In this document: piece after piece, positions 17,832 to 26,680 of the stretch | How positions within the stretch are numbered: the first letter of the stretch is position 1 | How the letters are laid out: each line of letters starts with the position of its first letter | Assembly: GCA_030374735.1 (NCBI GenBank) | Contig: JASCIV010000207.1 | Span: 1 to 32,094 of the forward strand | Origin: Gracilaria caudata | Taxonomy: Eukaryota > Rhodophyta > Florideophyceae > Gracilariales > Gracilariaceae | DNA length: 32,094 nucleotides | Direction: 5' to 3' | Made by a program: the position numbers and the translations under genes | Notes under the pieces: generated by a model | Database searches by the model: none | Told to the model about the DNA's origin: nothing | The model's input: the letters and a program-made list of their open reading frames with translations, nothing else

Positions 17832-18522
17832 AAGAAGGCTGCTGTAGCTCATTGGTCACGTGGGTCTGCTCACCACGACATCGAACTGAGACAATAAGTT
17901 AACGCTCCTGTGTTTGCTTCGTGACTCAGAACCTTCCTTCTTCAGAGCTCTGCTGACAAATTGAAACCGTTGCAGTCACCCTACTGTGACACAGTACCGT
18001 TTTCAGTCGACTATGATACTCTTCGGAACCCCACCATCCACTTTGCCTGGATTATTTGCAGGACGCAAACTCGTATGGAACGCTACCCCAAACCAGTGTT
18101 AGGTCGGCGTGGTAGGCAACCACGGGTTGCGCTTTTGCTTTTCAGCAGCCACCCTACGTTTTATTGGCATATTTTCGGTGACAGCGAGAATGCGTAAGAT
18201 CTTCCCACGTGTACACGTAAGCAAATAAACACGATCCTCTCCGAACTTCATATTGCTATCTCCGAAGATGACTTGAGATTGTAACTTCGGTCCCAGTTGA
18301 GCACAGTTGGAGCCATCACTCACTCGGCGTCCTCCCTCTCAGTTAGCTCTGTTCACCACTCCGTCGTCCGCAACGTCACTCTGGTCGTCGGATACTCACA
18401 AATCGGGAACACCGAGTCGCCGAACTGACTCAATCGAGCTCTTTGCTAACCTTTCCATATGTGCACTATCAATGCTATGATATGCCCCTTGTCTAGCCAA
18501 AGCTTCCATCTCGTTATTTGCC
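17832..18522. other. Intergenic, upstream of the truncated receptor copy
   Basis: No supported gene. A perfect 12-bp palindrome (ACGTGTACACGT) is at 18207-18218. The last ~45 bp before 18523 resemble the sequence just upstream of the intact receptor's Met9 (for example TCTAGC.AA.GC), so some 5' flank was duplicated too. Confidence 0.45.
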
Positions 18523-19633
18523 AATGTCGCACAACGCCTCTTCTTCACAGACACCACCATATCAAATTGCTCGCATCGTAACACGCTCATGGGACAGAAC
18601 GGTGCGTGTGTGGGACGCTCAGAGCGATAACGTCATCGGAGAACCACTTTGAGGTCACACTAAGATGGTGCGGTGTGTGGCGTTGAGCGCGAATGGACTC
18701 GCATAATATAAGGCTCAAGAACCTTTACGGTGCGTAAAAACGTGATACAGGCATTAGTTGGAGTTGAGTGCGTGGCAGTAAGCGCGGACGGCATTCGCAT
18801 CGTATCATTTTGATACTACAAACCCTAATTGTCGGAACGGTGCTTATGTGGGACGCTCAAAGCGGAGATTCTGTGAGCCAAAAGCTTCAAAAACACAAAG
18901 ATAGGGCGCGATTCGTTGCAACGAGCGCAGACGGCTCTCGCATTGTATCAGGCTCATCAGAGCACAAAATGCTTGTGTGGAACGCACAGAACGGCAACAT
19001 TGTCGGGCAGATGATCCATGCCAAAGTACTCGACATATGGTGCGCGGCTGTGAGCCCGGATGGCACTCTAATTGTGTTAGGCTCATGAGAGAGAACGGTG
19101 CTTGTGTGGGACGCTCAGACTGGCCACCGCGTTGTAGATCTGCTCCGAGGTCACTCGCATCGAATGCGCTGCGTGGTAGTGAGGGCGGAGGGCACTCGCA
19201 TCGTGTCAGGCTCAGAGGACGAAACAGTGCGTGTGTGGGACGTTCAAAGCGGGAACGCCATCCGGCAGCCGTTCCAAGGACACACATGTTCGATTCACCG
19301 CGTTGCTGTGAGCACCGCGTTGCTGTGAGCTCTAACGGCACCCACTTTGTGTCCGAAGACAAAGAAATGCAACGGCTGTGGGCGGTGAACGGCGGTGACG
19401 TTGAGTGCAAACTCACTACCTTAGACTCAGCATGGCAGCGCACTATTGACGCGCTCTAGCTCATGTGGTCTGCCAATTTCCGACCATGGCGGTCATTACT
19501 GAAAGGGGTGCGCGACTTTGCAGAGGACGGCTCTGAAATTGTGCTGGGCAGCTGTGAACACGCATTGAACAACGTCGACCGTGGTTATGTTTACTTCACA
19601 CAAGATTTTCGGTCGTGCCGTATTGTGCGCTGA
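18523..19633 (+). pseudogene. Internally deleted copy of the TIR-NB-ARC-WD40 gene
   Basis: The copy starts ATGTCGCACAACGCC and reads MSHNASSSQTPPYQIA, matching MSHIASTSGTPPYRI at the start of the intact receptor. It then passes without a frame change into RIVTRSWDRTVRVWDAQS, which matches the last regular WD40 blade (RIVTGSWDGTARVWDAQSG). The whole TIR, NB-ARC and linker are missing. The breakpoint is at about 18563-18580. The fused frame stops after 43 codons (GEPL*), and further WD40 blades follow in changing frames with stops and short indels. The last part matches the receptor's C-terminus (QRLWAVNGGDVEC versus ERLWALNGGRFEC). After TAG at 19457-19459 the same frame continues to the conserved end CRIVR and TGA at 19631-19633. 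It is clearly a non-functional relative. Confidence 0.88.
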
Positions 19634-20070
19634 TGCCACATACGGCCATCTGTTCTCACGCGTCGCGCGGCAGTCTCTGGCGCCGATCACCCGCCTCACG
19701 TCGTCTTGCCGGAGAGACATCCATTTCGGCCGCTGCTTTGGTTTCCACGACATTTATGGTACGCGGAAGGGGTGGATGAGCTGCAGGTGGTGAAGGCAGT
19801 TGAGTGGCATTGTTCCAACGTGGTTGGAAGATGGCGTCGTGAAACCTGTACCAAGAGTAGAATCTTACTGCATTGTTGTATCAAAAGTTGGCTCTCCTTT
19901 CCACTCCTGACTCTGCCCACCGCCTACCTTCGTGGATAGCCCTTCGTCGAACCGTCTCTCTAGATCTTGGTCAAATTTCTCTCGTGCGCGCGCTCCATCC
20001 CTCCTCTTCCTTCAACATCTTTTGCATGCGACGTAGACGTGGTCGCAGTCCTATGTCTATCCTCTAGCTA
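19634..20070. other. Intergenic, 5' flank of the intact receptor gene
   Basis: No gene is seen; the longest frames are under 90 codons. It must contain the receptor promoter, but no TATA box or other clear element is recognised. Confidence 0.45.
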
Positions 20071-23000
20071 ATGCAAGCAGCTCACCGTTCTTCCATGTCG
20101 CACATCGCCTCTACTTCCGGGACACCACCGTATCGAATCTTCCTTAGCCATGCCGGTGAAGACAAGGAGACTATCGCGCGACCGTTGTATAAGCGCCTGA
20201 GCAACCATGGGCTCTCCGTTTTCCTCGACAACGAGTCCTTCCGTCTCGGCGATGATTGCCCTGAAGTCATGGAACACGCGATGCAAACTGCACCTGTCGG
20301 CGTCTTTGTCATGAGCCCTGAGTTTGTGGCCAAGCAGTGGCCCATGCGTGAACTTTTGGCATTCGTCCGCCGCTATGACCGCGCTGTGGCTGCCAAAGAG
20401 ACTCCACCATTGCTCATCCCTATCTTTTACCGCTTTACCACGCGCCAGTGTCGCGATACGACCATTTTCAAAGACCACGGAGATCTCTTTCATCGATGGG
20501 GGCTATTTCAACGTGCGTTAGACGGCACGATACCGCTCGGAGATGTGAAGCATGCACTACATACAGCCGCCACCCTGTGGAGCATCGAGAACAATAGCGG
20601 GGCGAACAACTCCAACAGCCCAAACATGCTTGACACCAGAGAGTCTTTCCTTCAAATCATCTCGAACAGCATTTTGGAACGCCTGGGAATTAAGAGATCT
20701 CAGATAGTGGGCAGAGGGCATGTAATGGTAACCAATTCACTTGCAAAACAGGATGTGTACACTTCATGCAACATGGTGCCTCCAAATCCGCCCAGATTAA
20801 CGCTGGACTATAGTTCACCCGCCACATGCGAGGGAAGGTTAAAAGCCGCGATTCTGAGCGCAAGCGAGAGCCAAATTGTTGCTGTTCTAGCTACCGGGAA
20901 GGGTGGAGTTGGTAAGACGTGCGCTTTGAGAGGACTTGCTGACGACCGTGAAATCCAACGGGTGTTTGCTGGAGGCATTCTTTATATTCAGCTTGGAAAT
21001 GATGCTACAGTATCGGATGTCGTAGAACAAATAGCAAACATTGTTGATTTGACCGGAGGTTCAAACTTGGCCAATGTGATAAAGACATCCAAGTCTGTTC
21101 AAAAAGCATCGCAGAAAGCTTCGCAATGGTTTGGTCCACGCTCGTGCTTGTTTCTTGTGGACGATATTTGGCATGTTAATGGAATAGATTCTGACGTCTT
21201 GACAACTCTTGGGCTCATGGTGAAGACGAATAGTAGAATGGTATACACAACGAGAGACAACCATTTTGTGGTTCGGGCCAACGAAGTGATCGAGTTCAAG
21301 GAGAAGGAAGCGCTTGGGGAGTTGTCGCAGCACATGTTGATGGCACACGCGGGGTTTGAGAGAAACACCGTGCTTGAGCACAAGAACAAGGAGGCGTTTG
21401 TGAACTTTCTTACTTTGTGCCAAGGACTTCCGCTTGGGTTGGGCATTGTGGGGGGTTCAGTACGACGATATTCATTCACAAGCCGCCCAAAGGAGAACGC
21501 ATGGTCAGATTTTCACGACGACCTTTGTTCGCAACAGAAAGAGTTGATGGAAGCGAAAGCTGAAACGTATGGTGCACTACCAAAGATTGTGGATTTGTCT
21601 CTTCAAGTGCTTGAGAAACGGAGTGGGCATGGAAAGTTTGGATACTGGTTTCGTGCGTTGTGCGTGCTTCAAAAGCAGCAATCTGTGCCTTTGTCGATGC
21701 TGCAGAAGCTGTGGGACTTGGGTACGATACAAGAAACCAGAAGTGTAGTGGAATCGTTTGTTGACGTTTCAGTAGTGCAAATGAGGAGAATCGATGGTTC
21801 AATGTTGGTACAGTTGCATGACTTAATTCTGGATATCTCTGTTCGCCAAGCTAAGGAAGCAAGAGAGACAGAAGCTTTCTTTCAAACTCTTGTCCGCAAT
21901 TATATGTCATCGGATGACAGGAATGTGAGAGATGAGGCATTTACTCCAGTAAGGAGAAATCTGGAAGATTGTGCTCAGCCTGAAAGTATGGTGTACAATG
22001 CTGGGGCTCGCAAAAGGCCGCGGGGATCAGGAATCAAGGACATGCATCAAACTCAGGTTCACAAACACTTGCGACGCAGCGAAAGCGAGAGAGATGGTTC
22101 ATGGATTGGACAGCCACACGCGGACATTGCCGAGGACCACGCAGAGCACACTCCAAAGTCCCAAATAGAATCCGAGAGAGAGGTAGGAGAAGAAGACATA
22201 GCGCCGGAGACCAAGCAAGATACTCCAAGTTCGGGATTGTGGCACCCGTGGTGGAATGCCGAAGATGACGGGTACATCCACAACAACCTTTGCAGAATAC
22301 TTCGAAACGCAGGGTATGTTGATCAGCTCCTGTGGTTGTTATCGCAACCGCATTGGATTGTGAAGCGACTTGTTGAAAACGGAATCGTGAGTGTGGAGCA
22401 AGACTTGGATCATGGCAAAGCGATGTGTAGCGACAACTCTTCGCGACCCAAATGTCACAAGGAGCATCTGGAAATGATCGGTCGGGCTGCCAGGCTAGGT
22501 GCGTCGTTTGTGAACAAGAACCGGCGTATGGAGGAGGGTTGGTTTCAAGTGCACGGACGGCTGCTGTGGCACGCGACGCGGAACGAGTTGACGAAGGATT
22601 TTGTACAGACGATGGAAAGGCGTGCACCGAAGCCATGGCTGAAAGCGTCTGAGGGGCTGTTGCAACAGGCGGGCGTTGGTGCACTACAAGTTGTCAACGT
22701 CAGAGGCGGAGTGTTGTGCACGCGTGCAGAAACCGATTCTATCTGGATTTTGTCGGCGTTCTTGTTTGGAACTTTCATCAATGTCACAAGGTACAACACA
22801 TTGAATCAATTTTACAAACAGGAGGACCTCGAGGGGCCTACTCTGCCAGTTGCATCAATTGATTGTGCTTCGTTCTCACCAGATCAACACAGAGTGGTAG
22901 CAGCACACGATAGTGGGTGCATTTGTGTGTGGAACAGGCACACAGGAGTTTGCGAGCAAGTTGTTACACACGACTGTGCAAATCACAGAAGATTTGTGAA

Positions 23001-23931
23001 CTTCTGCGCGGATGGAGCTCTGCTTGCGTGCGAGACCGAAGATCACACCTTCCAGTTATGGGACACACTTAGTGGAAAAGCTGTCGGGCAGTCGCTTCAA
23101 GGTCACACAGACAGGGTGTCTTGTGTCGCAGTGAGCGCGGACGGCACTCGCATCGTGTCAGGCTCGGACGACGAAACGGTGCGTGTGTGGGACGCTGAAA
23201 GCGGCAAGACCGTCGGGCAGCCTCTCCAAGGTCACACCGGTATGGTGCTGTGCTTGGCACTGAGCGCGGATGGCACCTGCATCGTGTCAGGCTCGACCGA
23301 CAAAACAGTACGTGTGTGGGACGCTGAAAGCGGCAACGCCGTCGGACAGCCGCTCCAAGGTCACACCGATTGGGTGCGGTGCGTGGGACTGAGCGCGGAC
23401 GGCACTCGCATTGTGTCAGGTTCGTACGACGGAATGGTCTGTGTGTGGGACGCTGAAAGCGGCACCGCCGTCGGGCAACCGCTCCAAGGCCACACCGGTA
23501 TGGTGCGGTGCGTGGCACTGAGCGCGGATGGCACCTGCATCGTGTCTGGCTCGAACGATAAAACAGTACGTGTGTGGGACGCTGAAAGCGGCAACGCCGT
23601 CAGGCAGCCGATCCAAGGTCACACGGCTGGGGTGCGATGCATACAAGTAAGCGCGGACGGTACTCGCATCGTGACTGGCTCATGGGACGGAACGGCGCGC
23701 GTGTGGGACGCTCAAAGCGGCAACGCGGTTGGGCAGCCACTGGAAGGTCACAAAGGTCCGGTGAACCACGTCGCGATTAGCGAGGATGCGACGCACGTGC
23801 TATCGGAAGATGAAGACATGGAACGGCTGTGGGCGTTGAACGGCGGTAGGTTTGAGTGTGTGCTCACGTCGCAAGATGCTGCGTTGGAGGACGCCATAGA
23901 CACACTCGACATCGTGAGCGCTGAATTTTGA
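20071..23931 (+). CDS. TIR-NB-ARC-WD40 NLR-type immune receptor
   Basis: A 1286-codon intronless frame with the full layout of an NLR receptor. TIR domain (20-170): YRIFLSHAGEDK, GLSVFLDNE, and SPEFVAKQWPMRELLAF, where Glu94 sits at the place of the catalytic Glu of NAD-cleaving TIRs. NB-ARC (about 255-590): Walker A GKGGVGKT (276-283), Walker B LFLVDD (360-365), RNBS-B RMVYTTRD (389-396), GLPL (452-455) and LHD in the MHD place (582-584). A charged disordered linker (600-720) and a helical part (725-915) lead to eight WD40 blades (about 923-1255). Blades 3-7 are nearly identical 43-residue units. WD40 arrays replace the plant LRR as probable ligand sensor. The longest frame starts at 20071; Met9 (20095) is the start conserved in the deleted upstream copy and may be the real one. 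A conserved in-frame tail follows the TGA. Confidence 0.92.
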   Translation: MQAAHRSSMSHIASTSGTPPYRIFLSHAGEDKETIARPLYKRLSNHGLSVFLDNESFRLGDDCPEVMEHAMQTAPVGVFVMSPEFVAKQWPMRELLAFVRRYDRAVAAKETPPLLIPIFYRFTTRQCRDTTIFKDHGDLFHRWGLFQRALDGTIPLGDVKHALHTAATLWSIENNSGANNSNSPNMLDTRESFLQIISNSILERLGIKRSQIVGRGHVMVTNSLAKQDVYTSCNMVPPNPPRLTLDYSSPATCEGRLKAAILSASESQIVAVLATGKGGVGKTCALRGLADDREIQRVFAGGILYIQLGNDATVSDVVEQIANIVDLTGGSNLANVIKTSKSVQKASQKASQWFGPRSCLFLVDDIWHVNGIDSDVLTTLGLMVKTNSRMVYTTRDNHFVVRANEVIEFKEKEALGELSQHMLMAHAGFERNTVLEHKNKEAFVNFLTLCQGLPLGLGIVGGSVRRYSFTSRPKENAWSDFHDDLCSQQKELMEAKAETYGALPKIVDLSLQVLEKRSGHGKFGYWFRALCVLQKQQSVPLSMLQKLWDLGTIQETRSVVESFVDVSVVQMRRIDGSMLVQLHDLILDISVRQAKEARETEAFFQTLVRNYMSSDDRNVRDEAFTPVRRNLEDCAQPESMVYNAGARKRPRGSGIKDMHQTQVHKHLRRSESERDGSWIGQPHADIAEDHAEHTPKSQIESEREVGEEDIAPETKQDTPSSGLWHPWWNAEDDGYIHNNLCRILRNAGYVDQLLWLLSQPHWIVKRLVENGIVSVEQDLDHGKAMCSDNSSRPKCHKEHLEMIGRAARLGASFVNKNRRMEEGWFQVHGRLLWHATRNELTKDFVQTMERRAPKPWLKASEGLLQQAGVGALQVVNVRGGVLCTRAETDSIWILSAFLFGTFINVTRYNTLNQFYKQEDLEGPTLPVASIDCASFSPDQHRVVAAHDSGCICVWNRHTGVCEQVVTHDCANHRRFVNFCADGALLACETEDHTFQLWDTLSGKAVGQSLQGHTDRVSCVAVSADGTRIVSGSDDETVRVWDAESGKTVGQPLQGHTGMVLCLALSADGTCIVSGSTDKTVRVWDAESGNAVGQPLQGHTDWVRCVGLSADGTRIVSGSYDGMVCVWDAESGTAVGQPLQGHTGMVRCVALSADGTCIVSGSNDKTVRVWDAESGNAVRQPIQGHTAGVRCIQVSADGTRIVTGSWDGTARVWDAQSGNAVGQPLEGHKGPVNHVAISEDATHVLSEDEDMERLWALNGGRFECVLTSQDAALEDAIDTLDIVSAEF
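23098..23741 (+). repeat. Tandem array of five 129-bp WD40 units
   Basis: Units beginning at about 23098, 23227, 23356, 23485 and 23614 each encode GH[T]..V..[C/V]..[V/L]SADGT.IV[S/T]GS.D..[V/A].VWDA[E/Q]SG. They are almost identical at the DNA level, including third positions. Units 2 and 4 are closer to each other (both HTGMV and GTCIVSGS) than to units 1 and 3, so a two-unit block was probably duplicated. The similarity implies recent duplication or ongoing homogenisation. Confidence 0.85.
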
Positions 23932-24084
23932 ACATGGATCCCATCAGAGAGGGAGGTGTACGACGTCGCAGACGACGGCTCCAAGATTGTGTTGGGCACC
24001 TGCGAATCAGCCGTGAAGAACATACGCAATGGAGATGTGTTTTTCACGGATCGCTTCAGATCATCGTGCCGTATTGTGCGCTGA
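23932..24084 (+). other. Conserved in-frame extension after the receptor's stop codon
   Basis: Directly behind the TGA the same frame stays open for 50 codons: TWIPSEREVYDVADDGSKIV, then LGTCESAVKN and further residues, ending FRSSCRIVR with TGA at 24082-24084. The deleted upstream copy carries the equivalent, also in frame behind a stop (DFAEDGSEIVLGSCEHALNN ... FRSCRIVR). The downstream fragment keeps EDGSEIVLGTCE. This is protein-level conservation, so it is ancestral coding sequence that is now behind a stop, or is reached by readthrough. Confidence 0.7.
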
Positions 24085-24144
24085 CACTTGCCAATGGCAC
24101 GCATTGCCAGGCACTCCGCTTAGCACATCTCCACCGGTGACTGC

Positions 24145-24735
24145 GAAACGGCGTGCCGATACCACAGCATGCCCTTTGTGCGTCGTTGCAATTTTCTCCT
24201 CGTAGAATTCCATATCGTTGTTCTTGGTGCGTGGAACAGGCAAACAGGCGTCTGGGAGCAAGTGCTCGAACAAGACTGTGCAAATCACAGAAGGGTTGTC
24301 GACGTCTGCTCGGATGGAGCTCTGCCTGCGTGCAAGACAAAAGATCGCACTGTTCAGATGTGGGACACGCCTATCGGTAAGGCCGTTGGGCTCCCGCAGC
24401 CAGCTGACAAGTGGGCAATAACGTGCGTGGCAGCGAGCACGCACCCGCATAGTATCAGGCTCTTGGAACAAAAAAGTCGTATGTGGGACGCTCAATGCGG
24501 CAACGCCGTCGGGCAGTTACTCCAAGTTCACGCATGGTTTGTGGATCGCGCGGCAAGTGAGCCGCTGATGGGACCTGCGCGGTTTCGGAAGACTACCAAA
24601 TACAACGGCCGTGGACGTTGAGCAGCGGTGGCGGTGAGTGGGTGCTCACGTAACAGAGGACGGCTCTGAGATTGTGCTTGGCACGTGCGAACAATTTCAC
24701 AAACGAGTTGCGACGGTGTGTTCTTGTTCGCTGAC
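24145..24735 (+). pseudogene. 5'-truncated WD40-tail copy of the receptor
   Basis: From about 24229 the frame reads AWNRQTGVWEQVLEQDCANH, then RRVVDVCSDGALPACKTKD and VQMWDTPIGKAVG. This matches blades 1-2 of the receptor (VWNRHTGVCEQVVTHDCANH and onward). A damaged blade follows (SRMWDAQCGNAVGQLLQ), then a large deletion, and from about 24605 the remains of the receptor's end (EDGSEIVLGTCE, about 24655-24690). Several blades are missing, and no TIR or NB-ARC part is present. The ORF from 24169 is open by accident and begins in unrelated sequence. It lies about 60 bp after the receptor's conserved tail. Confidence 0.8.
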
Positions 24736-24877
24736 CCTGCAAAAGGTCACATCTTCTTACGCCTCACGCCAGTCATTGTCGTCAGCCACAAACGCTCATG
24801 GCCTCCACACTGCAAGTAGCACCACCAGAGAAACGCTTTTGTTTTGCGCCGACGTACGACACACACACGTTGACATA

Positions 24878-24902
24878 CAGCGGGGTCAGGTCAGAATTGG
24901 AC
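24878..24902 (+). repeat. Left terminal inverted repeat
   Basis: Begins CAGCGGGGTCAGGTCAG directly after TA and pairs with 25947-25971. Confidence 0.75.
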
Positions 24903-25946
24903 ACCTTGAGACTATTTCAGCCCTTACACAACGACAACGACGCCGATAAATCTGAAACTTCCTCGAAACGTCCTTTGTAGTCTTCTTATACTCTGCATAA
25001 AATCTCAACAAGAACGGAGGTGCTGGGAAGAACCGAGACTTCATCCAAGCCAGACTTGGACACACCAACAGAATTTGACATCAGAGGTGGTCTGATTTTG
25101 ATCAAAAAAGGACACTTGGCAAATTATAGCCAATCAAAAACGACATGCGAAGCCGTCCATGTCGCTCCTGACAAAAACCCAGCTCCTATCCCTCCTGAGG
25201 GCCACTTCGTGAGGTTTGCTAGCAACAAGTCTAACGTTTTCATTTTACTACAAAAAGAAAAGCCAAAGTTCTATAGCGCTTTCTTAAGTTGATTCTCCTC
25301 GCAGAATCGCCGTAGTGCCAAAACGTTCTACAATGCGAAAGCTCTTACGTCATGATGTAAACAAAGATCTCTTTTTCAGAAATTTAAAGCTTCATAACAC
25401 ATAAATGCTGCGTGTGTTTAGTTCTTAGTGCTTCTACTCTTTTCGTTCTTCTTCTAAAAAGCGGAAGGTGGAGTTACATGAAGCAAAAACGTCAAAAGAG
25501 CTTTCCAAATGTGAACATTAAAGATAGCAGATGTAGAATGCGTTGTAGAGATTTTTGCGGATACATTGGTGGTTTCTAACTCTGCAAGTGTAATAAACTT
25601 TGATATGGTGAAGCTACGGTAAAGTCCTTTTGTTTCGAAGGGCTTTAAAATTTTAGTTTTAGCTTGGGGTATGTACTTCCACAACAGAGGTTTAGGTTGT
25701 TGTGATGTTTTGCCTAGTGTTTTTACTTGTTCGCGGTGCGTATGAACTTGGAAAAGTTGGCAGTGGTAAAGAAGGGACTTGGTTCTACTTGTTTATGCTA
25801 AGAAATTGAGTTCATGAGGTTAGAAAAGTAGAGAATGATCAACACCTTTTCTGCTCTTCGAAATTTTTGTCCTGAAAAACGGGCCAAATGTTTCATAAAT
25901 GGCGGCGCTTTCGCCGATTTTGACTGTCCAACATTTCAGAGCACAA

Positions 25947-25971
25947 GTTCAATTTTGACCTGACCCCGCTG
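25947..25971 (-). repeat. Right terminal inverted repeat
   Basis: Read on the minus strand it begins CAGCGGGGTCAGGTCAA; it is followed on the plus strand by the TA target duplication. Confidence 0.75.
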
Positions 25972-26141
25972 TACCAACAGACATAGTTGCTCTCGCTCAT
26001 CCCACTTGCCAAGAGCACGCCCAGGAGCTTCGTGACGCTAATGTTACGAAGCTCTCTTCTCGCCACTCGCGCCGTTTCGATTCTTGCGTGTCAGGGTGGA
26101 GGATGAGACGTTGTGTTTACAGTGATCTGGGTTGAACTGTG

Positions 26142-26249
26142 GTGCGCCTGGTGCGTGTCCATATGGACACGTATCGGGCGCACGAACGTTCAAATGCATG
26201 AGGGCAGCCGCATCAAACGCGGCGAGTGATGCTCGCGTCACGCACTCTG
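26142..26249 (+). repeat. Dispersed repeat, copy 2 (right of the receptor cluster)
   Basis: Same orientation as 17760-17831 and sharing its ~40-bp core block. Compared with copy 1 it contains about 32 extra bases, which include half of a perfect 16-bp palindrome (GTGTCCATATGGACAC, 26155-26170). Together the two copies bracket the whole receptor island. Confidence 0.75.
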
Positions 26250-26680
26250 CTTGCGCATCACGGCATCGAAGTGTTACACTCTGCTCGTACTCTTGCGTGC
26301 AGCTCCAGCTTCCAAAAATGACGGCACGTAGATGGCAGTAACTCGTTTCGCCGTGAGTTAGAATGTTCAAAGCTCAGTCGACAAATCTCAATTATGTGAT
26401 GCGGATATGTATGACCATCCATTTTCAGTGTCGGGAATGACAAAAAAATGTGCGAGCTTTGCCAAAATTGGGGAACACTGAACGTCGTCACCGATATCGC
26501 TCGTTTATTTCGAACATTTCAATGCAATCAGAAGCCAGCAATCAAACCAGAGGTCCCCCTAGATCTCTTATTTGCTCCGGTGCTACCCACTAAATTGTCG
26601 CTTGCCTCTTTTTTCTATCCATGTCAAATGCCTCAAACGATTCGAGGCGTATTTAAGCGACGCGTTACGCAGCCGAAGCT
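26250..26680. other. Intergenic, no supported gene
   Basis: A plus-strand frame at 26448-26717 (89 codons) has no recognisable domain and overlaps the decayed repeat-domain fragment in another frame. Nothing else is seen. Confidence 0.4.

Larger units (their letters stand above)
24878..25971. mobile_element. TA-flanked terminal-inverted-repeat element, 1.09 kb
   Basis: The ends are inverted repeats of about 25 bp with two mismatches, starting CAGCGGGGTCAGGTCA on both strands and continuing [G/A]AATTG[G/A]AC. TA flanks both outer ends (24876-24877 and 25972-25973), the duplication expected of Tc1/mariner-pogo transposons. Such CAG-starting ends are typical of that superfamily. The interior is AT-richer than its surroundings and holds only short frames (a 90-codon frame ending at 25292 and a 76-codon frame on the other strand), none like a DDE transposase. 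It is therefore probably a non-autonomous element. It landed about 140 bp after the downstream receptor fragment. Confidence 0.75.

Noticed and set aside
17840..17885. tRNA-derived SINE or tRNA
   Set aside because: TAGCTCATTGG matches an A box, but no acceptable B box follows and no cloverleaf can be formed; the related repeat at 26.2 kb lacks this part.
23069..23518. 149-codon minus-strand ORF across the WD40 array
   Set aside because: It is the periodic shadow of the 129-bp repeats, which are a multiple of three and therefore keep several frames open.
24169..24621. 150-codon ORF as a separate WD40 gene
   Set aside because: It begins in unrelated sequence and contains only two full blades plus a damaged one; it is the remnant of a receptor copy.
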